Shown piece by piece: positions 9,711-20,529 of a stretch of 64,000 nucleotides of DNA (positions within the stretch are counted from its first letter, which is position 1; every line of letters starts with the position of its first letter). This stretch comes from Euonymus europaeus (taxonomy: Eukaryota; Streptophyta; Magnoliopsida; Celastrales; Celastraceae). A program made the position numbers and the translations under genes. The stretch lies in the NCBI GenBank assembly GCA_963580455.1, contig OY756969.1, forward strand, positions 21,672,760 through 21,736,759, given 5' to 3'. Below the pieces are notes generated by a model. That model was not told the DNA's origin, did not search any database, and worked only from the letters and a program-made list of their open reading frames with translations.

Positions 9711-12359
9711 TTATGTGCTTCTATCGCCAAGGAATGACCAAGTGAATTCTAGTTCTTCTTCCAGAGATTGATTTGCTATCTTTGTTCTGCTCAACCATAC
9801 TCCGCTCTCATTGCATGGGAAGAAAGTCAGGCCAGGGCATCTGACTTTCTCCAGATAGATAATTTCTGGAAATGAGCGGTTCAGTTGTCTCCATTCCATC
9901 CTTAGTTCGGGCAAGAATTTCAGACGCAAAATCTTAACATTCCAAGTGTCATCTGTTCCCTGAGCTTGGCTCAAATTTTGGATGTTTCCTCCTCTTATGT
10001 AGAGTTTCTTTAGAGACTTCAGTTTTCCAGGCATCAGCCAGCTAGGTGATTCAGTACCTGGGAAACATTGGAGATCCAATTTCTCCAGTTGTGGAGGAAG
10101 TTCCCGCTCCATTGACCTTCTGTCTCGCTTGAAGGCAATTGTTCTTGTCAGCTTTTTAGCTGCACTTTGGATTGGCACTTGTCCTGCAGTACCAATGTCT
10201 TGCTTTGGGTTACTGGCTCTGATGTTTGGCTTTACACTGGCTGCCTCCGCTGGTTTTCCCCGGTTACTATTGTTTGTCTGCAAATTGAGCCCTTCCCTTG
10301 TTTGCTCTGAACTTTTATCTTGCTTAGAATTGTTGTCTAATATTGCCTGTAAGGATTTACCTCCCCATGCCACTGTTAGTTTTTTCAGAGTCGCCATACG
10401 ATAGAGAGCATTTAACTCATCTTCTATTGGGAATTGGCTTCTATTTGTGTGGATGCTCAATTTCGTCAGGTTTGCCAATGCTGATAAATCTACAAGAGTG
10501 CATGAACTTCTGAATTTCACATCACTAATTACGAAACCCTTTAGCACTCTCAGTTCTGAAAGCGATGCGAGCCCCTTGGGCATGTAATCAAGCAAGTAGC
10601 AGTCAGAAAAATCCAGGTGAGTCAGCTTCTTGAGAGAGGAAATCTCATCTGGAATTAAATCCAAATTGTGACAGGCATTGAGATCCAGAATCCTCAAATT
10701 CACAAGCTTCCAGATGGAATCAGGAAGCTGATCAATCCTTGAAATTCCTTGAAGACTTAGATACTTGAGATGTTTCATATTCTTCAAACCTTTCAAGAAT
10801 TCAGTGTCCTCTACTTCAATGTGATGCGTATCTGAGCGCTGCCACCTTCACAGATGAAGAACATGGACATTTCTCAACCTTGAGAACCACTCAAACTTGA
10901 AATCAGGAAAAGGATCATTGACATTGAACAAAGACTGCAGTTTTTCCGGATTCAAATCAGGATTATTCACTAATACTTGCCGAGAAGATCCTTCGTCGGT
11001 TTTCATCAAACAAGCCCTGTGACATGATAGAGGTTCTGACAAAAAATTGGCAGTTGGATTACCTCTAGTATCAAAATTGAAGAACCCCACTTTCTCTGCA
11101 AGAAAAATAACCGCATACCGAATCAATGGCTGCATCCTAAACCCAACCAATTTATGCTTTTCAAGTACAGGCTCAATGAAACCTTTCTCCACAAATGTCT
11201 TCAGAGTTCCATCAGTAATTTTCTCAGCTGCATTGTCTTCACCAATACCAGGATCAATGAATCCTTCTCCAACCCACCAACACATCAACAGCCTCTTCTT
11301 CACAACTGCATTCTCTGGAAAGACGGCAAAGCAAAGCAAGCAGAGCTTCGAGTCAATCTCGAGACTCATATAACTTTCCTGGAAATCTTTAAAAACTGCA
11401 GCACCCTTGAACTTCTCATTCATATGTAGTTTAAGCAATTCATCGATCTCATTGCGTGCAACCAGCCAGTTCCCTGTCTCCAAATTCCGTATTCCAATGG
11501 AAGTTGCAGCAGACAGTTTATGTGGAGATGGGATCTGGAGCTTCAACTTTATGATCATGTCACTGAGAGCACGAAGGTTGATCTCCACTTGCTTGGTTGC
11601 ATAGGTCCGATTGCTAGTTAAGCTTGCACGGATGACTTCATAGAGGTTTTGGCCTTGTGACTGAAGAGTCTTGAATTGGGTGCTAGCATTAGCTTCCAAA
11701 TCTTGCAGTTTCGTCAGGGCCCTTCTGATGTACACGAGATCTGACTCTAACTTGTCCAACTGATTCCGCCACTGAAGATGGACATCGTGATTATTGTCCC
11801 CAATCTTGCCATTGTTGACCTTGTTGGCATCATTGCTTCTCGTGTTAGTATTCTCCTTCGTCTTATTGTCTCCAATTTCGCTGACGGCACCATTGGCGGC
11901 TGTGGAATGATTGTTGGTTTCCGGTGTTCGAGAATGAATCGAGCCGTTGGAAACATTTTGGTTATTGTCGTTGCTGCTCCTAGGCGGGCTGGCGGCGGTG
12001 ACTGTAATGGAACCATTGCTAGCTTCCGCAGTCTGCAGAGGAATTGACCCGTTCGCAACATCGGGTTTGTTGTCGCTTTTGTTATCGGCGTTGACAATTT
12101 CAGAAACAGAACCGTTCGCTACGCTGTTGCTGTCAATGCGACTGCTCCCGCTGTCTTTATGGCGAGTGGTGCTACTACTCCCACCGTTGTTATTCTCAGG
12201 CTCTTGTATCGCAACAGAGCCGTTGCCGCCTGTCGTGGATGGTAAAATTGAGATCTTGGCTTGGGTGAGAAGAGCAATCAAAGTGGGAATTTCGTCGATG
12301 ATTGTCTGGATGGTCGAGATTCCATGTGTTTGCTGCAATTGATCACTAGGAGAGGACAT
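9711..12359 (-). pseudogene. NLR-like gene lacking the NB-ARC core (CC / winged-helix / LRR), one in-frame stop
   Basis: One continuous reading frame of 883 codons, broken only by a TGA at 10850-10848 (codon 504). The 503 residues before it and the roughly 378 after it are in the same frame with no other stop. Order: a short helical N-terminus; a Ser/Asn-rich linker (about residues 45-190) with repeated NGS-V/I motifs; a coiled-coil region (about 195-290); an NLR winged-helix segment (LCLLCFAVFPENAVVKKRLL, then WWVGEGFIDPG); and leucine-rich repeats after the stop (LKYLSLQGIS, LVNLRILDLN, LKKLTHLDFS). P-loop, kinase-2 and GLPL motifs are absent between coiled coil and winged helix. It resembles RPP13-like-4 and At5g45510/At5g45520-type proteins (recalled). 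It could be a recent null allele, a short form, or a sequence error. Confidence 0.75.
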
Positions 12360-13170
12360 GGTTTACAACACAGATCAAACCAATGACACGGCCTGTACAG
12401 TAGCCTTATTTAATGGGAATTATCTGCAAAACTTCAAAAAAAAAAATTTTAAAAAAATCTGAATATTACTGAGTGATAATACACTTAACCCTCAAAACTT
12501 TGACTCAACTTTATCCTACCATATATGTATTGATATGGATAATCTTTTATCATGTGGTGTACAAATTTATTTTACAGTTCTAGGAGTAGAAAGTTTTGAA
12601 GAAAACATGTTCAGATTCTTTTGAAGGCTCCAACACAAATACTTCTGTAGTCTGTTTTGAGCAATGAAAGAAGCTGAACACTTGAAGCAGCTTCAAATTT
12701 AGTAAGCTGCTTTGGTCAACTGCTCATCTGGGTTTCCAGTCATCAACCAGACTTGTCCTCTTGCATTTTGTTAGCGATTGAATTAGGCAAAGAAACCTAG
12801 TGTTGTTGATATGAAATGAAGATCAACTTCAAATTTCAATTTTTTTTTGCTACAACTGATCTTTCTTTGAGTAGTGTTGAAAGATGATGAAAACTTCCCT
12901 TTGAAATTAGAACAATTAAATTCAAAGACAGATGAGATCAAGGGCCGTCAAAATCCCCAGTTTGCATGATCCACATCTTTCTCATCCATCCCAGAACTTG
13001 AAGCAGTTGCCCGTTACTCATCGCTTATCCGAAATTGCTGTATCAATTGGACGTCGAAGCAGAAAAATGCACATATTGCTCACCAACAGTGGCTAGCCAC
13101 CCCACATTATACCCCTCCCTCGAAAAGAACTAATTTGGAAGTTTGAATGTTATGGAAGCGGCAAACAAAG
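12360..13170. other. Upstream region of the minus-strand NLR-like gene
   Basis: Presumed promoter and leader of the gene starting at 12359. I see no other gene. A 10-bp A run lies near 12436-12446. Confidence 0.4.
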
Positions 13171-13174
13171 GATA

Positions 13175-13990
13175 AGTGGAGGGTTAAGTAGTCGTCACCA
13201 AAACCCTATACTAGTCGTCACCAAAAGAGTTGCGAACAACCATTGTCATCACTGAAAGTTCAAAAATTTTACTTTGATCACTCAATATTTCGTTTTCTTT
13301 CATAGTAATTACTCGAGGAAATTTCACATTTTTGGGGCAGTCAACGTGCCATGTGGCACTTTGACTGTTAAGAAACGGTTAAAATTTGTTGACAAGGCAA
13401 GACAACGTCAATCACTAAAGCAAACAATACAGATGTGGTACAAAAAGAAGGAAAACAAATAAATTGAAAATTTTAAAATTCAACACTTAAGAAAGAAAAA
13501 AAAACCTAAAATTGTCTCCACTTCCAATCATTCTTCACAGCTCAGATCTAAACAATGATGTATCTCAAGCCTTATCGGATCCCTCTCTTCCATGATGTCG
13601 ATCCATTGCTCAAGCGGCCTTTTTCATCTCTGCAAGATGTTGGAGACCCAAATCAATAACCTCCGCATGAAGTACGATCTCTCTCTTTCATCGTCGGTTC
13701 CGACTATTCAAGCGTCGTTGAAGCCATTTCAATATGTTCTTGCTCAAGTGGAGGCCCATATCCCTCTCCGTCACACTGAAAATGAAATGATGGTGACTTT
13801 TCGCGATGAGGGTATTATCCTCAACAAATTCTCTGCGCGCAGGAAACTGCTTCTCTCAGTTAGCACAGAAGGAGACTTCGATTCATGAAAATGACATCCC
13901 CATTATGAAAGTCTTCGCCTCCCTATATTGGTCCCTCCGCCGAATAGATATAGGCCAAGCGAAGGGAGTATCTCAGCCCTTCATTCTTTA
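13175..13990 (+). mobile_element. Left end of a MULE-type element carrying a coding-like segment
   Basis: From 13175 the sequence (GGGTTAAGTAGTCGTCACC, then TCATCACTGAAAGTTC and later CATGTGGCACTTTGACTG) resembles the long terminal inverted repeats of the elements at 22661-23180, 36099-37149 and 55205-56465. No matching right end is visible before the retroelement sequence starting near 14000, so this copy is truncated. The interior from about 13550 is less AT-rich and has overlapping open frames (98 codons at 13592-13888). I do not recognise the protein; it could be another captured gene piece. Confidence 0.45.
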
Positions 13991-13991
13991 A

Positions 13992-15189
13992 CTTCTACAT
14001 AAGCTAGTGAGTCCTTGCCACACCTGATTAATTCTCTCCATTGATCATTGTTATCATTTTAAAACTACTAAAAATATAGTAATTCTAAAACTCTATTTAG
14101 ACTCGCAAGCGCACGAATCCAAGTAGTATAAGTGTGGCAAAGATGAGTGTCGTACCCATAGAGACTGAAGATTAACTAACTCAAATTCTTTAAAAAAACA
14201 AGTTTAATTTTTTTATGGTAATATTAATAAACACAAAAACTAAAATTGAGAGATTAACACAAATAAATAAATATTAAGGCTTTGATTTCACCACTCTATT
14301 GTATTTAAATCATATGGTTATCAATTATGAATTCATCCAAGCATATAAAAGATCAAGTTTTCTAATTCATGTAGTAGTCATTGGTATCTAACTTACCACT
14401 TCTATCCTTAATTTGCAACTATCCATGGCATCTGGACTAATTTGACAAACAAGAATGCATTAGGATGTAACTTATGAAATGATCACAAAGGTCCTAGCAT
14501 ATGGCATCTATGAACTTTGGTAATAAATTGCAAAAAGGTATTCTCAAATTGAGCATGACATCTACTACAATTTGCATCACATTAATCAAACCTAGATGGT
14601 AGCTAAGCATCAAGATTTAATTATTAATAAACATAGCAATTTAATACTTGACATGACATGAATAAATCACAATTAATTCAACCAAATTTATTAAACACAA
14701 TAGAGTGAATCCATCATCACCTTAGTAAGATGATTAGTTCCTCATATTAAGTTTACACAACAAATATAAATATATAAAATTCACAAACATAAATAATAAA
14801 ACAACTAGAAAACCCCCTTAATTATACTTGTTGCAAGAACTCCCTGTCTTTTCTTCTTGTTCCCCCTCTTCTTCTTGTTGTTGTGTTCTCTTCTCTTCTC
14901 CGCCTCTCCTTTTATAGGGAAATGAAAGTGCTTGGTGAGGATAATGAGAATGGTTTGGTGAAATGGAAGAGTTTGGTGAAATGAAAGAATTTGGTGAAAT
15001 GACAAAGATGCAAGGAATGATGTCAACAAAACCTTCCATGATCTTCACTTGGGTTGGACTCATGATTGGACCTATAAATATTAAAATAAACACAAAGTGG
15101 TTCATCCATGACGATTAAAATTTATTTGTACAAAATCACTTCAAAAATTCCAACTTTGTGACAAATGCTAATGATAATTTACATTTAAA
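13992..15189 (-). mobile_element. Retroelement non-coding part, left of the CACTA insertion
   Basis: Non-coding sequence in the style of plant LTR-retroelement ends: a CGCAAGCGCACGAATCC motif, a poly-purine/poly-pyrimidine stretch at about 14830-14910, and a passage near 15040-15110 that reads on the minus strand as ordinary plant LTR-type sequence. With 18528-20520 it appears to be one element split by the CACTA insertion, since AAA borders both sides. Superfamily and borders are inferred only. Confidence 0.4.
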
Positions 15190-18100
15190 CACTACAAGAA
15201 GTTCGCAGATTACCGACGGATTTTTCCGTCGGTAATACAAGAAATTTCGTCGGTAATATTGATTATCGACGGAAACACATCCGTCGGTAAAACGCTCGTC
15301 GCTAATAAAATACCGACGAAATGTATGTTGGTCGGTAAATTACCGACGGATTTACCGACTGATATTTTTCCATCTGTAATTTGCCGTCGGTAATCCGTCG
15401 GTAAAAAAAATAAAAAATAAAAAATTCGTCGGTAAAAATAAAAAAAATTAAAAAAAAATTAACGAAAATCATCTACTATAAATAAACTCATACTCAATAG
15501 CCCACACACAGAGAAATCATCAATTATAAATATCAATGGATATACACACATTGTTCCAAGAAAATTCAACATCTAAAATACAAAATTCATGATCAATACA
15601 AATGCAAACTACACTATCCAAAATCTACAAAAGCAAGCATAATGCAGTATATTATCATGTTTTCTATCATTTACAAACACACTTACAAAGATCCTAAGGA
15701 ACCTCCCTACTTAAAATTCTAAACCACAAAATAAAATACATCAGTTAATAATTCTATATGAGTATTGAGTAATTACCCTCTCACTATTAAGTATGTCACT
15801 CTCATACTCAGTAGAAAGGAAAATGGTCAGATATTCACATAAATTTCAATCTAGTAAAACTTGAACTTGGATTCAATACCAGATATAAACCATCTCAAAT
15901 ATCTAAATAAAATGGTCAGACTTCATTACAACACTTGTTATACATTCAGCAAAGCATAAGAAATGCGCTAGCTAATCCACAAGGGTGGGTTGGAAGAAAA
16001 AACAAAATGCTGACTCACTTTTCTAGAAGAGAATCATCAACCCGGAAATTGTAGACTAAGAAGACAACAAGCTGCCGGAAGAGTTTTGGGTCTTTAGCTA
16101 TGCAAGCATGAATCTAAAGGACGAGGAGCACTACCTGTGAACAAGATCAGAACTGCAACCAATTAGAGAGCCTGAATTCCAGAATGCAAAATGAAATTTT
16201 CCAGATAAACATTCAGCTTGCAAGTATTCACACTCCAATGGTAAACTCATAAACTTTAAAGTTTGATAGGGCTCTGAAATTTTTATCGGAAAACAAAAAT
16301 TAGATGATACAATAAATGAAGAAAAAAAAACTAGGACTCCTACGAAAATAATAAAAGAAATAATATAAAGCATAGCAATGACATAAGCAGAGATCAAAGA
16401 TAAACAAAGAAAATCCAAACCACTGGTCTAGCCTAAAATCAACGACAAACATTTACTTCTTCAACAATCAATAAGAAGGAACAAAAAGAGGCACTCATCA
16501 GAAGAAGACAATCTCCTCTATAAAGGAAAAAAACCCTCAACCATACACACAAATTTAGGCCGAAGCAACATGAACAGATATACAACATGCAACAGTAATT
16601 GAGAATATTAACAAAGAAGAAAATAATTATGAGATAAAGAATCAATAGCACAACTACATAAAAGAAGCAGCAATTGAAATATAACCAGTAGTCACCATTA
16701 CCTCTTCAGAAGGATCTGATAGAGCTTTCAGAAGGGTATCAAATATGTCATTCAGAAAACACAAGACCTGTTTCAGGTAGAAAAGAAGTACCAATCTTAA
16801 CAGATATCCAAATGAAAGAACATAAGCAAAGAGAACTGTCAAGTTATTTTTAGAATGACCAAGATAAGTATAAATTCCCCACTTCCTTTCATGTCATACA
16901 GTGCTGGATTAGTAAGCCTTTTATGCATGCATTTTCCACCACTCTAGGAAACTAAGATGATTTCAATTAGAATGGAATAGGTTGTAATCTTCACATATTA
17001 TTGGATTTGAAGCAGAAATCTAAACTAATAGATGGATTATGGCCACATAAGTCACTGGTAATGAATTGTCTACGTGGTGGCTCCTACATGGTACCAATTA
17101 AGAGAGCAGGAAGGGTGACAAGAGGCTGTGCATTCCATGTGAAGGAAGTCAAGTGGTTAACATTTATATTCGAATGAAAAATCCAAGAAATGCATATTGG
17201 TTTGAGGATTTAGAACGTGATAAAGTACTTATAAGCAATTCCTTGATTTTTTTCATCTTCTCAAGCTAAGAGAACGTCCTTGATGAATACATACGCAGTA
17301 ATACAAGGATTGACCAAAATTTATATGCTTTTGACACCAAAATAAAAATGATAAACTTTCAAGAGCACTTCGAAAATGGAAGACAATATAAGAGCAATTG
17401 ACAGCACGCCTAGCTAACTAGCTTACATGGAGAGAAGAAAAATCAACAAGAATCTTGTTAAAAGAAAAATGATTCAAATTCAACTTACGTAGAGACTTCA
17501 CCATTGGATAAGTTAAATCCCCCATGATATGGAAATAAAAGAAAACAATACAAACCTAAGATCCCAAATCCCTTGTTACCTCAGAGCGATGTCTGTTTAA
17601 AAGGGTTGATATCCAGAGCAATGCCTCAATTTGAGTAGCCTCCCACTTGCTAGATATTTGACTGAATGATTTAAAATTCCAGTAACAATGGTTAAAATGA
17701 ATTTTACCAAATTTCGAAACAAAATGATGAACCCATATAACAACCTTCAACCCCTGCTTCTACAGCTCCCAAAAAGCTGAAGTGCTATGTAGTAACAAAC
17801 TTCGAATAACATTTCAAATCTAGCATTTCCCCAGTTTATAGAAACTGTACCTCCTTGCAATAGCAAGAATCGCTCCTACGTCAAATCCTTCAGCAGTATC
17901 TGCATTGGTTGTGATATGAATGGCATTTCTCGGTTGGAAAGACGAGAAAAGTTGCGGTGGACTTATCGAAGGACTTGAAGGCTGGAGTTCCCAGTGTATT
18001 AGCTATAGTGACTTCATACTCAGAGTCAGGTCAGTTGCTCCCTCTTAGGGTTTCAAGTGTAAAGAGGGGTAAGGGCCGAACGGCAGACTCAGCGGTTGCG

Positions 18101-18527
18101 AGGGAATGTTGAAGAGGAGAGAGAGGCGCAAAGATATCCACAAAAAATCTTAGGGTTCCGTCGGTAAATTATTTTAAAATTTTAAAAATAGAAAAATATT
18201 TACCGATGGAATATTCCATCGGTAATTTATTTTTAAAAATTTAAAAATAAAAAAGTAAAAAATTACCGACGGATTTAATTAGGTCGGTAATTTACTGACG
18301 GAATTTTCGTCAGTAATCCGTGGCAAAATATTAGCGCCAAATTGGCGCCAAATATTACCGACGAGAAAATTCCGTCGGTAATTAATCCGTCGGTAAACCG
18401 TCGCCACTCCGTCGGTAAAACTCAAAAAGTGAATTTAATCGGTAATCTGTCGGTATGCCGTTGGTCTGTACCGACGAAACGGTTCGGTCGGTAAATTCCG
18501 TCGGTAATCGCCGGTTTTCTTGTAGTG
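15190..18527 (-). mobile_element. Complete non-autonomous CACTA transposon with captured VAC14 exons
   Basis: It starts CACTACAAGAAG at 15190 and ends CTTGTAGTG at 18527; the outer 11 bp are perfect inverted repeats. Both flanks are AAA (15187-15189 and 18528-18530), the 3-bp target duplication expected for CACTA elements. Both ends are crowded with TACCGACGG-type subterminal repeats in both orientations (about 15205-15440 and 18160-18515), the usual transposase-binding architecture. No transposase is encoded, so it must move in trans. The interior (16019 to about 17915, minus strand) is host-derived VAC14 exons with introns. Intact ends, matching duplications and clean subterminal repeats suggest fairly recent insertion. 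It sits inside an older retroelement. Confidence 0.93.
16019..17925 (-). pseudogene. VAC14: VAC14 gene fragment captured by the CACTA element
   Basis: Four consecutive exons on the minus strand, each with GT-AG borders and compatible phases: about 17925-17851 (TAEGFDVGAILAIARR), 17649-17580 (KWEATQIEALLWISTLLNRH), 16767-16702 (VLCFLNDIFDTLLKALSDPS) and 16134-16019 (HACIAKDPKLFRQLVVFLV). Read in order they match the central HEAT-repeat region of plant VAC14 as I remember it, a scaffold of the Fab1/PIKfyve phosphatidylinositol 3,5-bisphosphate complex on the vacuolar membrane. The last exon has TAG where family members have Glu (VLLVL-stop-IHACIA), so the piece cannot make VAC14. Retained introns show capture at the DNA level, not by retroposition. 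The upstream end of the first exon is uncertain. Confidence 0.88.
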
Positions 18528-19612
18528 AAAGTAGATGTTTTCAACATCTATCACAACCCTCAACCAGCTTTTTGCTAGTCCCTAACAATTTAAGCGTAAA
18601 TATCTTTCCATGATGAAGAATTTGGAAATGAGATTACTTCCTTTGAATATAACAAAAAGTAAGAGATCACTGATGCTATCCAGAGTATTTTGATCACAAT
18701 TTTCAAAATCTGTGTGTGTATACACTAAGCCAAAACCTTCTTACCGCAAACCATAATGCATATAACCTAAAAGAATTTTTCAAATAAAAGCATCAACTCC
18801 ATATTCTCACAAGTTAAAGAAGGATTTTAGTGCTTGAAATTTCTCTCATGGAGTTGGAAAACAAATATGCACTCAGAAGAAAAGTCAATTTAAGGACAAA
18901 CAAAGAAACAAACATTGATCATATGATAGGTATATTAGCTGTCTAGAACTTCCACAATTCTTACCACAAACGTGCTTTGAAATTTAAAGATCAAAATTTT
19001 GAGATAAGAACAAATAATAGAATCTTGGTGAAATCAGAAACAAAATAAGATTGTACTTGTCTTCCTAAGAATGTTGAAGACTGAGAATGACTTACCTTTT
19101 TTTTTTGTTCTTTTTTTTCAAGTTTTTTTTAATACCATACCTCACAAACAAAAGCTCAAGCATTTACAACTGAGAGCTCAAAAATTGGTCAATATGATCC
19201 TCAGCATTCAACCAACATTCTACAAACCATGTAATGGTGTTCATTGACAGTAATTATCCATTTCAAAATATCAATGAAAGTTCATAAGTTGTTTACTCAT
19301 TTCTCCCCACACATTTAGAACTTAATTTGTGCTTTATCTTGAAAATTCTCTTAGTATTATTCATTATCATCCATCTTACCAAGAGACTTAGTATTTGTGC
19401 ACAAAAGAGTTTTAGAAGTTGTTTTCTAACAATCCAGATAGAAAAATTGACTCAAACTTAATTGTATCAAATCATCAAAGTGCATGAATATGCCACCACC
19501 CCCCACCTAGACGAGACAGTGTCCTCAATGTCACACAATAAAATGAAATTGAACCATATGAAAAACAAGGCAAAGACAGATAAAACCTGAAGGTGAAATA
19601 TCTCGAAAGCGA
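18528..19612 (-). mobile_element. Retroelement non-coding part, right of the CACTA insertion
   Basis: No gene. It continues the sequence interrupted at 15189 and leads into the retroelement protein remnant at 19613-20518. Poly-T/poly-A interruptions occur near 19100-19130. Confidence 0.35.
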
Positions 19613-20518
19613 TTAGTTGAAGCCATTCATCATCTCTAGAAGAGTATCCAGCTTTTGCTTTATCTGCTGTTGTCTAGCCCCCAATTGGGTTGATTGTCCC
19701 ATTATTGTACTCAATGTGTGTGGATGTGAAGAGTCTACAGCTAGCGGTGGTGATGCTCTATGTTGTGAGGAATCTTTAGCGTGTTGTGCTAAAACATTTC
19801 GAGCAGTTCGCATATTGCTTGTACTTTGGCTCCATGTCCACATTTCCAGTAGTGTTACTGGACATTCTGAATATTGCTGAGGTCGAGGAGGGCGAATACC
19901 CTTCAATTGAAGCAATCACGTGATGAGCCTTGGAAAATATAATTTTCCAACTTTGGTTGGCCTCTGTTCGACAAAAAGTTTGGCCTTGAGCATTGAAGCC
20001 TTATAAATTTTCCATACATCAAACCAGGTTCCCTTATACATGTAGTATAAGGTTGCTAAGAACTTGCTCCGCCGCTACTGAGAATGGCCGATGGGGCAGA
20101 GATTTTTTCGAATGGTGTCGTTCAGCAACTACATCTTTGGTGGTAAGTAAGAACGTCATGTAGCGTTGGCATATCGATCGTACTTACCCTTACACATCTC
20201 ATTAATCATCTGTTCTTTTCTTGTCGTGATAGGTGCTTTAAATCCAGTGGAAGCATCATATTCTAGTGGAAAACCTAGACAAAAATAGAGTTCTGCTGTC
20301 GTAAATCGAACTTTCACCCCTACCATGATGACCTCATACACTGTGCCCTTCTCGATCTCCTTAAGAGTGGAATAAAATGAACGAACGATCTTTGGATAGA
20401 TGGGCAAGTTCATATTAGGATCTGGATCCACGAGAAACATCAAGTTGTGTGTCCTAAAAAATCGCATCGCCCACCGAGTAGCATCGGCTTGTTGAATCAA
20501 GAACACACAATCAAACAA
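19613..20518 (-). pseudogene. Plant transposon protein remnant (transposase_32-like domain)
   Basis: Two open pieces on the minus strand. The N-terminal one (20518-20156) contains FYSTLKEIEKGTVYEVIMVG, then VRFTTAELYFCLGFP. The C-terminal one (19915-19613) ends in ARQQQIKQKLDTLLEMM. The stretch between (20155-19916) still reads as the linking region but contains stops. The pattern RSFY...VKVRFTTAELYFCLGFP fits the putative plant transposon protein domain often found in degenerate LTR-retroelements. Its function is unknown even in intact elements. Confidence 0.55.
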
Positions 20519-20529
20519 TCAAGAACGGT

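Noticed and set aside
10129..12342. Plus-strand open frames of up to 131 codons opposite the NLR-like gene
   Set aside because: Antisense shadows of the minus-strand coding sequence, hydrophobic and without family resemblance.
14805..15105. Minus-strand frames of 74 and 95 codons
   Set aside because: Repetitive Ser-Pro-Asn and Lys/Glu-rich translations of purine/pyrimidine tracts in the retroelement.
16131..16842. Minus-strand frames of 60-95 codons in the CACTA element as independent genes
   Set aside because: They are intron read-through around the VAC14 exons; only the parts bounded by splice sites match the family.
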